Of a stretch of 40,337 nt of DNA, positions 25,126 to 33,094 are shown piece by piece. Every line of letters begins with the position of its first letter. The first letter of the stretch is position 1. The position numbers were made by a program, and so were the translations under genes. This DNA is from Chloroflexota bacterium (GTDB lineage: Bacteria; Chloroflexota; Anaerolineae; UBA4142). The DNA lies in the NCBI GenBank assembly GCA_016215025.1, contig JACRMI010000001.1, positions 1 through 40,337 on the forward strand. Direction: 5' to 3'. Below the pieces are notes generated by a model that ran no database searches, was not told the DNA's origin, and saw only the letters and a list, made by a program, of their open reading frames with translations.

Positions 25126-25209
25126 CGAGTCCCTTGATGCACTCGTTTAATTGGCCTTGAAGCCCTTGGAATTTCGCGGTGTCGCGGAGTCCAAGGGCTT
25201 TATTTTTTA
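25126..25209 (+). promoter_or_regulatory. Attenuator leader A: two hexaloop hairpins and a terminator
   Basis: P1 (25126-25145) has stem CGAGT/ACTCG, a C-C mismatch, one more pair and loop CTTGAT. After seven bases P2 (25153-25164) has stem GGC/GCC with loop CTTGAA. The terminator stem AAGCCCTTGGA/TCCAAGGGCTT (25160-25170/25190-25200) is followed by TATTTTTTATT and uses the 3' side of P2, so P2 and the terminator exclude each other. The terminator ends about 20 bases before the lysE start, leaving no room for another promoter. The same design occurs at 27378 and 29472. Confidence 0.7.
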
Positions 25210-25229
25210 TTGAAGCTTGAGGCAGCGGA

Positions 25230-25883
25230 GTGAATTTCGAAATCGTCGGCATTGGAATTTTGATGGGGATTGCGTTTGCAGCGCCGCCGGGCGCAATTAC
25301 CGCCGAAACATTTCGACGCGGTGCACGCGGCGGATTTCCATTAGCGTTTAGCGTGCAGATGGGATCGCTCGTCGGCGATGCAACGTATGCGATCCTCGCG
25401 CTGGTCGGTCTCGCAGCGCTGGCGCAAATTCCCGCGCTGCAGATCGCGTTGGGCGCTTTCGGCGCGATGTTCTTGATGTATCTCGCGTGGTCGTCGTTCA
25501 AAAGCGCGAAGAAAGACTCAAGTCTCTCGGCTCCGAAGGAGCCGCATAATCTTCCAGGTTTAGATCAACGCAACGCCTTCGTCACTGGGGTGTTGATCTC
25601 GCTGACGAATCCTTGGGCGATTGCGTTTTGGCTTTCGCTTGGCGGCGTGCTTGCGACGTACGGAGTAGCAAAAGCCGATACAACAGCCATCGCGATATTC
25701 TTCGCGAGTTTTATGCTCGGCTCGGCGATTTGGGCGTTCGCCCTGGCGTTCATCGTCGCGCGAATGCGCGGACTGATGCGTCCGATTGTTTTTCGAATCG
25801 TTTCGATTGTTTGCGGCATCGCGCTGGGCGCGTTTGGATTGATCGCGGCACGCCAAGTTCTGTCTACGATATTGGGCTATTGA
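25230..25883 (+). CDS. LysE/RhtB-family amino acid exporter
   Basis: A 217-residue integral membrane protein with about six hydrophobic helices. The family signature is visible near the start (GIAFAAPPGAITAETFRRG), together with GSLVGDATYAILALVG and a second-half repeat containing LTNPWAIAFWLSLG. LysE/RhtB proteins export amino acids such as lysine, threonine or homoserine from the cytoplasm using the proton gradient; the substrate cannot be read here. The start is GTG with GAGG upstream. It lies 33 bases before glutamine synthetase on the same strand and shares its attenuated leader, which points to a role in nitrogen or glutamine overflow. Confidence 0.82.
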   Translation: MNFEIVGIGILMGIAFAAPPGAITAETFRRGARGGFPLAFSVQMGSLVGDATYAILALVGLAALAQIPALQIALGAFGAMFLMYLAWSSFKSAKKDSSLSAPKEPHNLPGLDQRNAFVTGVLISLTNPWAIAFWLSLGGVLATYGVAKADTTAIAIFFASFMLGSAIWAFALAFIVARMRGLMRPIVFRIVSIVCGIALGAFGLIAARQVLSTILGY

Positions 25884-25916
25884 ATAAATCGAATAATCTG
25901 AAAGGAGATTAGCACA

Positions 25917-27347
25917 ATGAGTATCGCACTACGTGATTTTCTGGAAATTCCTTACGACAAGCTGGAGGAATTGAATCTGCAGAACAAGGCAGATCGACAT
26001 GCACGCAAGTCCCTAGATTATTTCAAAGAAGCGCGCATGAAAGACCTCACCGACGAAAAACGCATCAAAGCCGTCACGGTTTGTTTTTCGGATTTGGAAG
26101 GTCGTCTGCACATGCTGGACTATGACAAGAAATTTTTGCTCAAGTCAGCCGACAACTTGACCTTCGATGGTTCTTCGATCAAGGGTTTCTCGCAGCAAGC
26201 GGAATCTGATTTGCGTTTGAGCATCGATTGGCCCGCGTTCTATTGGCTTCCCGCCGATTTGTTTGGACCCGGCAAGGTCTTGGTGTTTGGTAATGTGATG
26301 GAACGCGATGGCACGCCGTACGCGGCGGACATGCGCGGCAAGCTCAAAGCCTATGCCGAAGCGATCTATGCCAAGAACGGTTACGTTTGTAACGCCGCCA
26401 ACGAAATCGAAGGTTTCGTTTTCGCAGGTCGTCACGCCGAACAGCGATATTTGGAAACCGGTAAATTTGATTTCATCAGCACAGGTGGTTACTATCATTC
26501 GCTCCCCGGCGATGCGCTCCGCACCTTTATCGATGCCGCAGCCGAAGCGCAGCGCGCGCTCGGTTTCCAAAACGAAAAAGACCATCCCGAAGTCGCGCCG
26601 GCTCAATTCGAAATGAATTATAGCTATTGCGAAATGACCATCGCCGCCGATCAGATTTTGCTCTACAAATTGCTCGCGCGTCAGGTCGCGCAAGCGATGG
26701 ATATGACCGCGTGCTTCTTACCCAAGCCCATCACCGGCGTCAATGGCAGCGGCATGCACACGAATCTTTCCATCTCGCGCGACGGAACGAATTTGTTTTG
26801 GGACAAGAACGGTCGTGAAAACTTGTCGGCAATGGGCTGGGATTTCATTTGCCGAATTCTCACTAGTGGGCTTGATATTTGTCTTATTCTCAATTCGAGT
26901 GTCAACGCCTATCGCCGTCTTGATCCACACTTTGAAGCGCCGAATCAAATCAAAGCATCGCCGATCGATCGCGGCTCGATGGTACGCATTCCGATCGGCA
27001 ACGAACGCTCGATGCGGACCGAAGTCCGCTCGATTGCGCCGGATGCCAATCCGTACCTTGCGCTCTACGCGATTGTCAAGACGGGCTTGGAAGGCCCCAT
27101 CGATCCCAAAGCCGATGATCCATCGAACGTTCGCATCCTGCCCGACAACATTTACGACGCGATTGATGATTTCCGCAGCAGCAAATACATCGCCGAGATT
27201 TTAGGTCCCGTGGTGCAAGAAAAATTCGCCGATGTCAAACTCGCTTCAGCACATCGCAGTCCGCGGCAATTGGGTTCGCTGATCAAACCTAGCGAAATCA
27301 TTTACCACCACGAAGTCGCCAATCAATACCTGTGGAACCAGTTCTAG
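25917..27347 (+). CDS. Glutamine synthetase, divergent type I (476 aa)
   Basis: Makes glutamine from glutamate, ammonia and ATP. Family motifs: LTFDGSSIKGFSQQAESDL (metal-binding and N-terminal), QFEMNYSYCEMTIAAD, VNGSGMHTNLSI (ATP and glutamate site), IPIGNERSMRTEVRSIAPDANPYL (the catalytic Arg region). An N-terminal extension of about 45 residues and an unusual middle segment (TGGYYHSLPGDALRTFIDAA) set it apart from the second enzyme at 34660. I see no typical adenylylation-tyrosine loop. The ATG follows AAAGGAGATT. It is co-transcribed with the exporter and followed by Amt and PII, a normal ammonium-assimilation set. Confidence 0.9.
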   Translation: MSIALRDFLEIPYDKLEELNLQNKADRHARKSLDYFKEARMKDLTDEKRIKAVTVCFSDLEGRLHMLDYDKKFLLKSADNLTFDGSSIKGFSQQAESDLRLSIDWPAFYWLPADLFGPGKVLVFGNVMERDGTPYAADMRGKLKAYAEAIYAKNGYVCNAANEIEGFVFAGRHAEQRYLETGKFDFISTGGYYHSLPGDALRTFIDAAAEAQRALGFQNEKDHPEVAPAQFEMNYSYCEMTIAADQILLYKLLARQVAQAMDMTACFLPKPITGVNGSGMHTNLSISRDGTNLFWDKNGRENLSAMGWDFICRILTSGLDICLILNSSVNAYRRLDPHFEAPNQIKASPIDRGSMVRIPIGNERSMRTEVRSIAPDANPYLALYAIVKTGLEGPIDPKADDPSNVRILPDNIYDAIDDFRSSKYIAEILGPVVQEKFADVKLASAHRSPRQLGSLIKPSEIIYHHEVANQYLWNQF

Positions 27348-27377
27348 ACAAACAGAGACCTTAATAACCCCTATAGC

Positions 27378-27453
27378 GAGTGCATGACCACTCATTCGAG
27401 CCATGAAGCTCATGCGACGATTACACGATCGTCGCATGAGCTATTTATTTTTC
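27378..27453 (+). promoter_or_regulatory. Attenuator leader B upstream of amt
   Basis: P1 stem GAGTG/CACTC (27378-27393) carries the loop CATGAC. After four bases P2 stem GAGC/GCTC (27398-27411) has loop CATGAA. The terminator is a perfect 14-bp stem AGCTCATGCGACGA/TCGTCGCATGAGCT (27407-27420/27429-27442) followed by ATTTATTTTT. Its left arm begins inside P2. It ends about 20 bases before the amt ATG, so it must act on transcripts that enter amt. Confidence 0.72.
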
Positions 27454-27469
27454 AAATCAGGAGTAAGCA

Positions 27470-28693
27470 ATGGACACAATCAACGCAGGAGATACAGCTT
27501 GGGTCCTCATCGCCACCGCCTTGGTGCTGATGATGACCCCCGCCTTGGCTTTTTTCTACGGTGGAATGGTTCGCAAAAAGAATGTCCTCTCAACTCTCAA
27601 TCTGAGTTTTGTTGTGATGGGGCTGATTAGCGTGCAATGGGTACTGGTCGGCTATTCATTTTCGTTTGGTCCAAGTCTTAGCGGAATTATTGGTGGATTG
27701 AATCTTGCCGGGTTAACTGGCGTTGGTAGCGCGGCAAATGCGGACTATGCCGCGACGATTCCTGAACTGGCTTTCGCTGCGTATCAAATGATGTTTGCGG
27801 TCATCACGCCCGCGCTTATTACCGGCGCATTTGTCGAGCGTGTGCGTTTGAAAGCGTTCGTCATTTTCGCTTTGTTGTGGGCGACGTTAGTTTACGATCC
27901 GGTCGCGCATTGGGTCTGGAATATCGGCGGCTTTTTGCGCCAACTGGGTGCGCTGGATTTTGCCGGCGGCACAGTCGTTCATGTTACGGCTGGCTTTTCC
28001 GCATTAGCATTTGCGCGCGTGATCGGCGCGCGTCACGGCTATGGTCGTTCGCCGATCGAACCGCACAACATTCCTTATACCGTTCTTGGCGCTGGATTGT
28101 TGTGGATGGGCTGGTTCGGTTTCAACGGCGGCAGTGCGCTCGCCGCAAATGGTGTGGCTGTGAATGCAGTCGTCACGACAAATACGGCGGCAGCGGCGGC
28201 AGGACTCGTTTGGATGCTCTTGAGCTGGCTCGACAACAAACCCAGCGTCCTGGGAATTGTCACGGGTGCGGTGGTCGGTCTCGTCGCGATCACACCGGCA
28301 GCGGGATATGTGACCCCGCTTGCCGCCATCGTCATTGGCGCGGTTGCTGCGCCGATCAGCTATTTCGCCATTCGTTATCGCCAACGTGGCTCGCTCGACG
28401 AATCCCTTGACGTGTGGGCATGTCACGGCATGGGTGGAACCTGGGGCGCACTCGCCACCGGTCTATTCGCAAGCAAAGCCGTGAACGAGGCAGGCGCGAA
28501 TGGATTGTTCTACGGCAACCCAATGCAATTTGTCGTGCAAGCGATTGCAGTTTTGGTTTCGATTGCATTTGCGATGACGGTAACGTTTGTGATCGTCAAG
28601 CTGATCGATAAATTTGTCGGCTTGCGCGTGACAGCTAACGAAGAAGAAGTCGGTCTCGATATTAGCGAACATGGGGAGCGGGCGTACGCGTAG
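27470..28693 (+). CDS. amt: Ammonium transporter Amt
   Basis: A 407-residue membrane protein with about eleven hydrophobic helices. Typical Amt segments are present: LVLMMTPALAFFYGGMVRKKN, FAAYQMMFAVITPALITGAFVER, DFAGGTVVHVTAGFSALA (with the pore His) and WMGWFGFNGGSAL. A second conserved His occurs in VWACHGMGGTWG. It brings ammonium into the cell and is normally gated by PII, which is encoded just downstream. There is no signal peptide, and the first helix starts near residue 8. AGGAG precedes the ATG, and an attenuator leader lies directly upstream. Confidence 0.93.
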   Translation: MDTINAGDTAWVLIATALVLMMTPALAFFYGGMVRKKNVLSTLNLSFVVMGLISVQWVLVGYSFSFGPSLSGIIGGLNLAGLTGVGSAANADYAATIPELAFAAYQMMFAVITPALITGAFVERVRLKAFVIFALLWATLVYDPVAHWVWNIGGFLRQLGALDFAGGTVVHVTAGFSALAFARVIGARHGYGRSPIEPHNIPYTVLGAGLLWMGWFGFNGGSALAANGVAVNAVVTTNTAAAAAGLVWMLLSWLDNKPSVLGIVTGAVVGLVAITPAAGYVTPLAAIVIGAVAAPISYFAIRYRQRGSLDESLDVWACHGMGGTWGALATGLFASKAVNEAGANGLFYGNPMQFVVQAIAVLVSIAFAMTVTFVIVKLIDKFVGLRVTANEEEVGLDISEHGERAYA

Positions 28694-28694
28694 A

Positions 28695-28734
28695 GCAAGT
28701 TTCCAACTTGCGGTATGGCAAGTCGGAGACTTGC
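28695..28734. repeat. Twin hairpins between amt and the PII gene
   Basis: GCAAGT-ttcca-ACTTGC (28695-28711) and GCAAGT-cggag-ACTTGC (28718-28734) are two copies of the same small hairpin in the 63-base gap. They may stabilise or separate the amt and PII parts of the mRNA. No T-run follows. Confidence 0.55.
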
Positions 28735-28756
28735 GCCACATTCAAGGAGAATCAAC

Positions 28757-29188
28757 ATGACAAAGAAAATTGAAGCGATTGTGCGTGAGGAAAAACTCAA
28801 CGACATCAAGGATGCGTTGAAAGAGATCGGCATCGTCGGCATGAATGTGACCGAGGTGCGAGGACATGGTCGCCAGGGCGGCATTGTGTTGGAAGGTCGC
28901 GCGGGGACGTATCAGATCGATATGCTGCCGCGCATCCAGTTCAACGTCGTGCTGAGCGATCACAACGTCGAAAGAACAATCGACGCCATTTGTAGAGCGG
29001 CGAGCACAGGCCGCGTGGGCGACGGTATGATCTTTGTTTACCCCGTCGAAGATGTGATTCGCATTCGCACGGGCGAGCGCGGACACGATGCGTTGATGTA
29101 TCCTGGGGACATTGACGCGCGCCGGGAAGCGGCGCTGCAAGCAGAATCGGCCGGCGTTATGGCAGGCGTGTTGTTACCGGAACCGTAG
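28757..29188 (+). CDS. PII nitrogen-regulatory protein, atypical T-loop
   Basis: A 143-residue protein, about 30 longer than GlnB/GlnK (112). Core PII motifs are clear: KIEAIVREEKLNDIKDALKEIGI, VRGHGRQGGI and GDGMIFVYPVEDVIRIRTGERG. The T-loop reads VLEGRAGTYQIDMLP, so the position of uridylylated Tyr51 in enteric PII (LYRGAEY) is not Tyr, and control by uridylylation at that site is unlikely. The C-terminal extension (DIDARREAALQAESAG) looks helical. It should bind ATP/ADP and 2-oxoglutarate and block Amt. The ATG at 28757 has AAGGAGA upstream; a longer frame to 28715 lacks support. Confidence 0.88.
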   Translation: MTKKIEAIVREEKLNDIKDALKEIGIVGMNVTEVRGHGRQGGIVLEGRAGTYQIDMLPRIQFNVVLSDHNVERTIDAICRAASTGRVGDGMIFVYPVEDVIRIRTGERGHDALMYPGDIDARREAALQAESAGVMAGVLLPEP

Positions 29189-29471
29189 GTGAACAGTAAT
29201 CAGTTTTCAGTAAACAGTAGCGAACGCTCGCTGTAGTGTTCGTGTTCATGCAGAACAGAGCGGCATCCAATCATTACTGTGACAATCGCTTTCAATTTCG
29301 GTTTCATCCGCTTGGCCATTTCATGTCTGTTGCGGGCATCCGTTCTCTACTGGACGATCTGCCCAAAACGATTGGGCCTGTTTTCTGACTGATTGAACAT
29401 AGACGGATCAAGTGATTTAGCGTATGCTGTTTCTCGTAATCGTGAATTAAAATCTTCAAATACTTTTGGAG
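29189..29471. other. Upstream region of the permease gene
   Basis: No gene is seen. It begins with GTGAACAGTAATCAGTTTTC and AAACAGT words of the same repeat family found at 7651 and 12340. The remainder is AT-richer than its surroundings and should contain the permease promoter, but I could not choose a convincing -35/-10 pair. Confidence 0.5.
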
Positions 29472-29553
29472 ACGGATGCCAGGTAGCATTCGTTCCCAGG
29501 TGCCTAGAAGCCCTCGAAGCAAGATGCCAGTCTCGCTTCGAGGTTTTTATTTT
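29472..29553 (+). promoter_or_regulatory. Attenuator leader C upstream of the permease
   Basis: P1 is an 8-bp stem ACGGATGC/GCATTCGT (29472-29493) with loop CAGGTA. After five bases P2 (29499-29514) has stem GGTGC/GCCCT with one mismatch and loop CTAGAA. The terminator stem CCTCGAAGC/GCTTCGAGG (29512-29520/29535-29543), followed by TTTTTATTTT, shares bases with P2. It ends 28 bases before the permease ATG. Confidence 0.7.
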
Positions 29554-29581
29554 ACGAAATTTTATTTCATAGGAGGAAAGA

Positions 29582-31150
29582 ATGGCTTCTCAAACTAGTA
29601 CGACCACTGGCATGAAAAAGACCCTGGGTCTCACCGGGGTCACGGTGAACGCGATGGCGCTCATTGCGCCCGGCGCATTCTTGTGGATGACGTTTCAGTT
29701 GCAAGCCGCCAACACCGATGTTAGCGGGACCAGCACGGGGCTGGATATGTGGACGGGCATAGTCGCCGCGTTGATCGTTGCGTTTCTCACCGCGTTTGCG
29801 TTCGCCGAACTCGCGCGGCGCTATCCCGATGCGGGCAGCGGCAGCGCGTACTATTTCGCCGAAAAAGCTTTTCTCGACCGCGAAGAACCTGCCCATCGAC
29901 GCTGGGCGCGCGTGGCGAAATTCATCACCGGCTGGGCCGCGCATCTGTTTTACTGGGTCTATCCCGGCGTTATGGTTGCGTTCATGGCCGTGCTGGTCAC
30001 GTACATCATGGGACAGTTCGGCATCGTGGTTCCGCTCTGGGGGCAAATTGCGATCGCGTGGATTTTTTCCGCCGTCGTCGGTTCGATTGCGATGCGCGGC
30101 ATCAGTGGCTCGACCACAGCCAGCATCGTAATCAATGTGATTCAGCTTAGCGCGTTGGTCGTGTTCAGCATTCTGGCGATTTTATTTCGAATGCAAAATC
30201 CGCTCGGCGTTGCGCCTGAGGGCTGGTTCCATCCTGCCGCGCCCTCTATCGTCCTGCCGCACAATTTCGCCGGGCTGTTGTTTCAATCGACAATTGCGAT
30301 CTTGATCCTGGTCGGCTTTGAATCATCGACGGCGTTAGGCGCGGAAGCGATCAATCCCAAGCGCGATATTCCGCGCGGTGTCATTTTATCATTGGTGATT
30401 CAGGGCTTGCTCGCGTACTTGTTCGAGTACTTTGCCGCGAACTATGCGTTGAGCGATCAACTCACAGCAACCGCAGCGGATGGCACAGTTGTAACTGGTA
30501 TCGGCGCCGCTGCCGTGTCGAGCGCGCCGATTGGCGATTTAGCCGTGCAGATCGGCAATGCGTTCCTGGGTGGCAATGGTTTCGCGTTCATGCTCGTCAT
30601 TGCCATGACAGTCGCCATCGCGATTCTTGGCACAACGCTTGCGGCGATGAACACGGGCGTTCGCATCAGCTTTGCGATGTCGCAAGATTCCGAAATGCCT
30701 GACATCATGGGTTTGTTGCACGACGAGTATGCAACGCCTTACGTCGGCGTTATCATCATGGTTATCATCTCGGCGATCATTGGAACGATTGGCGTGGTAG
30801 GCGGTGTCGTCGCGTTGACGGGCATCACGCTTGCATCGAACCTGGGCACATTCGTGCTTTACGCGCTCATCTGCGCGCTGACGGTCATAGCATTTGTCGG
30901 CACGAAAGAATACAGCTTGTTCAAGCACGGCGTCATTCCGACGCTCGGTTTCATCGTCAACGTCATCATGCTTCTTACGATTTTCGTCGTCGGTATCATC
31001 ACGGGTGGTACGACGGCGCAAGCGACGTATCTGGCGTTGGGTATCTCGGTTGCTTGGTTCGTGATGAGTGTCGTCTACTTTGTAGTGACCAGCTTGCGTC
31101 ACGGCAAGGCGATTGTTCCCGCCGCGCATGAAATGGTAACGGGAAAATAG
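29582..31150 (+). CDS. APC-family amino acid permease
   Basis: A 522-residue membrane protein with about twelve hydrophobic helices. APC features: the first helix GVTVNAMALIAPGAFLWMTF, the segment FAELARRYPDAGSGSAYYFAEKAF, GFESSTALGAEAINPKRDIPRG in the middle, and a later FAMSQDSEMPDIMGLLHDEY. These transporters take up amino acids or polyamines with protons or sodium, or exchange them; the substrate cannot be read. AGGAGGAAAG precedes the ATG. Its place after lysE, glnA, amt and PII, with the same type of leader, suggests joint control by nitrogen supply. Confidence 0.88.
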   Translation: MASQTSTTTGMKKTLGLTGVTVNAMALIAPGAFLWMTFQLQAANTDVSGTSTGLDMWTGIVAALIVAFLTAFAFAELARRYPDAGSGSAYYFAEKAFLDREEPAHRRWARVAKFITGWAAHLFYWVYPGVMVAFMAVLVTYIMGQFGIVVPLWGQIAIAWIFSAVVGSIAMRGISGSTTASIVINVIQLSALVVFSILAILFRMQNPLGVAPEGWFHPAAPSIVLPHNFAGLLFQSTIAILILVGFESSTALGAEAINPKRDIPRGVILSLVIQGLLAYLFEYFAANYALSDQLTATAADGTVVTGIGAAAVSSAPIGDLAVQIGNAFLGGNGFAFMLVIAMTVAIAILGTTLAAMNTGVRISFAMSQDSEMPDIMGLLHDEYATPYVGVIIMVIISAIIGTIGVVGGVVALTGITLASNLGTFVLYALICALTVIAFVGTKEYSLFKHGVIPTLGFIVNVIMLLTIFVVGIITGGTTAQATYLALGISVAWFVMSVVYFVVTSLRHGKAIVPAAHEMVTGK

Positions 31151-31175
31151 TCCTCGACAAGAAAAGGGAAACAAG

Positions 31176-31212
31176 GGAACTGAGGGAACTAGAGGAACTT
31201 TCCCTCAGTTCC
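31176..31212. repeat. Inverted repeat between permease and phosphatase genes
   Basis: GGAACTGAGGGAA (31176-31188) is the exact reverse complement of 31200-31212. ACTAGAGGAA/TTCCTCTAGT can form an alternative stem in the same place. The DNA is purine-rich and built from GGAACT words. It may end the permease transcript, although no T-run follows. Confidence 0.55.
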
Positions 31213-31254
31213 TCTAGTGCCTCCAGTTCCTTTGACATTTGGAGGTGATGGGGA

Positions 31255-32106
31255 TTGAAACATATTTTGCCCGATTTCGATTATAGCGGACTGAGCCACG
31301 TGGGTCCCGTGCGCGAAGACAATCAAGATGCAATTCAATTATCGGATGGCCCCGCGGCGGCAGAACGCGGCTGGCTCTGCGCGGTCGCCGATGGCATGGG
31401 CGGGTACGCGCATGGTCACTTGGCCAGCACACTCGCCTTGCAAAAACTCTTCGCTGCTTTTTACGATGAGAAACCGCAATCGATTGAACGCGCATTGCGA
31501 CGCGGAATTGAATCGGCAAATCTAGGTGTCTACAAACAAGCGCAACAAATGGGTGCGGGACGTATGGGCACGACGCTGACGGCCGCCAGTGTGATCGGGA
31601 ACAAATTGTTTCTCGCGCACGTGGGCGACAGTCGCGCTTATTTGATTCGCGATGAGAAAGCGTTTTGCTTGACAGACGATCATACAACGGTGGGCGAGTT
31701 GGTGCGCATCAAAGTGTTGCCGCCCGATAAAGTCCGTACGCACACGCAGCGCTCCGTTCTGACGAAAGGCATCGGCTTGGCGTTGTTCGTCAAAGCCGAC
31801 ATCACTCAGCACACGTTGAAATCAGGCGATTCGGTGATTCTGTGCAGCGATGGTGTTTGGTCGGTGATCGAGGATCATGAGTTTGCGGAACTGGCAACGC
31901 GAACGAGGGGCGCACATGAACTGAGTCAGAGTTTGATCAATCTCGCGCTGCATCGCCAAACGGATGACAACGCCTCTGCGATTACGGTGCATATCAAAAG
32001 TTTGTCTGCGCCGTCGACGGAACGCGCGTCGCGCACAAGTATCGTCGCGCCGCTGCGCGATTGGTTATCGCGTAGGCAGACGCTATTAATAGAAAAGAGT
32101 AGTTGA
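31255..32106 (+). CDS. PP2C-type Ser/Thr protein phosphatase
   Basis: A 283-residue soluble phosphatase. PP2C motifs in order: [24 protein letters not shown] (metal-binding), [36 protein letters not shown] and [10 protein letters not shown]. It removes phosphate from Ser/Thr using Mn/Mg and typically opposes a Hanks-type kinase, which is encoded 1 kb downstream. The start is TTG at 31255; the very strong GGAGGTGATG just before it supports that choice over other codons. The next gene begins two bases after its stop, so it heads a tight operon. Confidence 0.88.
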   Translation: MKHILPDFDYSGLSHVGPVREDNQDAIQLSDGPAAAERGWLCAVADGMGGYAHGHLASTLALQKLFAAFYDEKPQSIERALRRGIESANLGVYKQAQQMGAGRMGTTLTAASVIGNKLFLAHVGDSRAYLIRDEKAFCLTDDHTTVGELVRIKVLPPDKVRTHTQRSVLTKGIGLALFVKADITQHTLKSGDSVILCSDGVWSVIEDHEFAELATRTRGAHELSQSLINLALHRQTDDNASAITVHIKSLSAPSTERASRTSIVAPLRDWLSRRQTLLIEKSS

Positions 32107-32108
32107 GA

Positions 32109-32441
32109 ATGCCGACAGTCGTGACATCATTCATGTATTTTGTGATCGCGGGCTTGTGCGAAATCGGCGGCGGGTATTTGGTGTGGCTGTGGCTGCGCGA
32201 AGGAAAAAGTATTTGGCTTGCCGTTATCGGCGGAGGTGTGTTGTTCGTTTACGGAATTGTGCCGACCTTTCAACCCGCCAATTTTGGTCGAGTCTATGCC
32301 GCGTATGGCGGCGTTTTTGTCGCACTCTCTATTTTGTGGGGCTGGCTCGTCGATAAAAATGTTCCCGACCGGTTCGATTTGATCGGCGGTCTCATTGCGC
32401 TCGTCGGCGTCGTCATTATCATGTACGCGCCGCGGAGTTGA
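32109..32441 (+). CDS. YnfA-like small membrane protein (UPF0060)
   Basis: A 110-residue protein with four hydrophobic helices. The signature [20 protein letters not shown] and [20 protein letters not shown], ending [20 protein letters not shown], matches UPF0060/YnfA along the full length. It is related to small multidrug-type membrane proteins, but the substrate is unknown. The ATG at 32109 lies two bases after the phosphatase stop and the next reading frame begins two bases after its own stop, so it is the middle gene of an operon. Confidence 0.9.
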   Translation: MPTVVTSFMYFVIAGLCEIGGGYLVWLWLREGKSIWLAVIGGGVLFVYGIVPTFQPANFGRVYAAYGGVFVALSILWGWLVDKNVPDRFDLIGGLIALVGVVIIMYAPRS

Positions 32442-32443
32442 CG

Positions 32444-33058
32444 ATGCAACCGATTATTCGTCTGGCCAAAGATTCCGATGCGCAACAAATTCTGAAAATC
32501 TATGACCCGTTCGTCGAGCAAACCATCGTGTCGTTTGAGGTGGTGACGCCAACGGTTGCCGAAATGAGCAAGCGCATTGTGAACACGCTGGCGCAATTTC
32601 CCTGGCTGGTTTGCGTATCGGATAACCGTGTGCTCGGATACGCGTATGCCAGCACGCATCGCACGCGAGCGGCGTATCAGTGAGCGGTCGATGTCAGCGT
32701 CTATGTGCATCCATCGGCGCGCCGAGGTGGAATCGGCAGCGCGCTCTACACGGTTCTGTTCGATATATTGCACCGTCAAGGATATTTTATCGCCTATGCG
32801 GGAATCGCGTTGCCCAATCAAGCCAGCGTAGGATTGCACGAATCGATGGGTTTCGTATCGATTGGAGTGTATCGCAAAGTCGGTTACAAATTGGGCGCGT
32901 GGCATGATGTCGGTCGGTGGCAAAAAGATTTGTGTCCGCGTCGATTCGCTCCAACCCAGCCATTGCCAATTTCGCAAATCGTTGCCTTGCCTGACTGGGC
33001 ATCGATCTTGGCAAGCGGTCTGTCGCTGATTCGTTCGACAACTCAATCAATGGTTTAG
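32444..33058 (+). pseudogene. Phosphinothricin-type N-acetyltransferase with in-frame TGA
   Basis: Two frames in the same phase, 32444-32683 and 32684-33058, together make one GNAT of 204 codons. Segments: IRLAKDSDAQQILKIYDPFVEQTIVSFE, GYAYASTHRTRAAYQ, then a TGA (32681-32683, codon 80), then AVDVSVYVHPSARRGGIGSAL (acetyl-CoA loop) and GIALPNQASVGLHESMGF. In this family the interrupted position is normally Trp (Y-x-W-x-V-D-V-S-V-Y-V), so a single TGG to TGA change explains it. TGA is an ordinary stop elsewhere in this window, so the gene is probably inactive or makes a short fragment unless read through. GGAG precedes the ATG. Confidence 0.78.
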
Positions 33059-33075
33059 CCCCCTATGACTAGTTA

Positions 33076-33084
33076 TGCTATAAT
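33076..33084 (+). promoter_or_regulatory. Extended -10 promoter of the kinase gene
   Basis: TGCTATAAT at 33076-33084 is a perfect extended -10 element. A start about seven bases downstream falls near 33091, only four bases before the ATG at 33095, so the transcript would be nearly leaderless. No clear -35 is needed for an extended -10. Confidence 0.45.
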
Positions 33085-33094
33085 ATCGCCCGAT

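Noticed and set aside
27407..27442. A plain terminator ending the glnA transcript
   Set aside because: Only about 20 bases separate it from the amt start, too little for a promoter, and two similar leaders occur nearby; attenuation explains all three. It may still also end glnA transcripts.
32681..32683. TGA as a selenocysteine codon
   Set aside because: The position is Trp in the family, no SECIS-like hairpin is evident just downstream, and other genes here use TGA as a stop.
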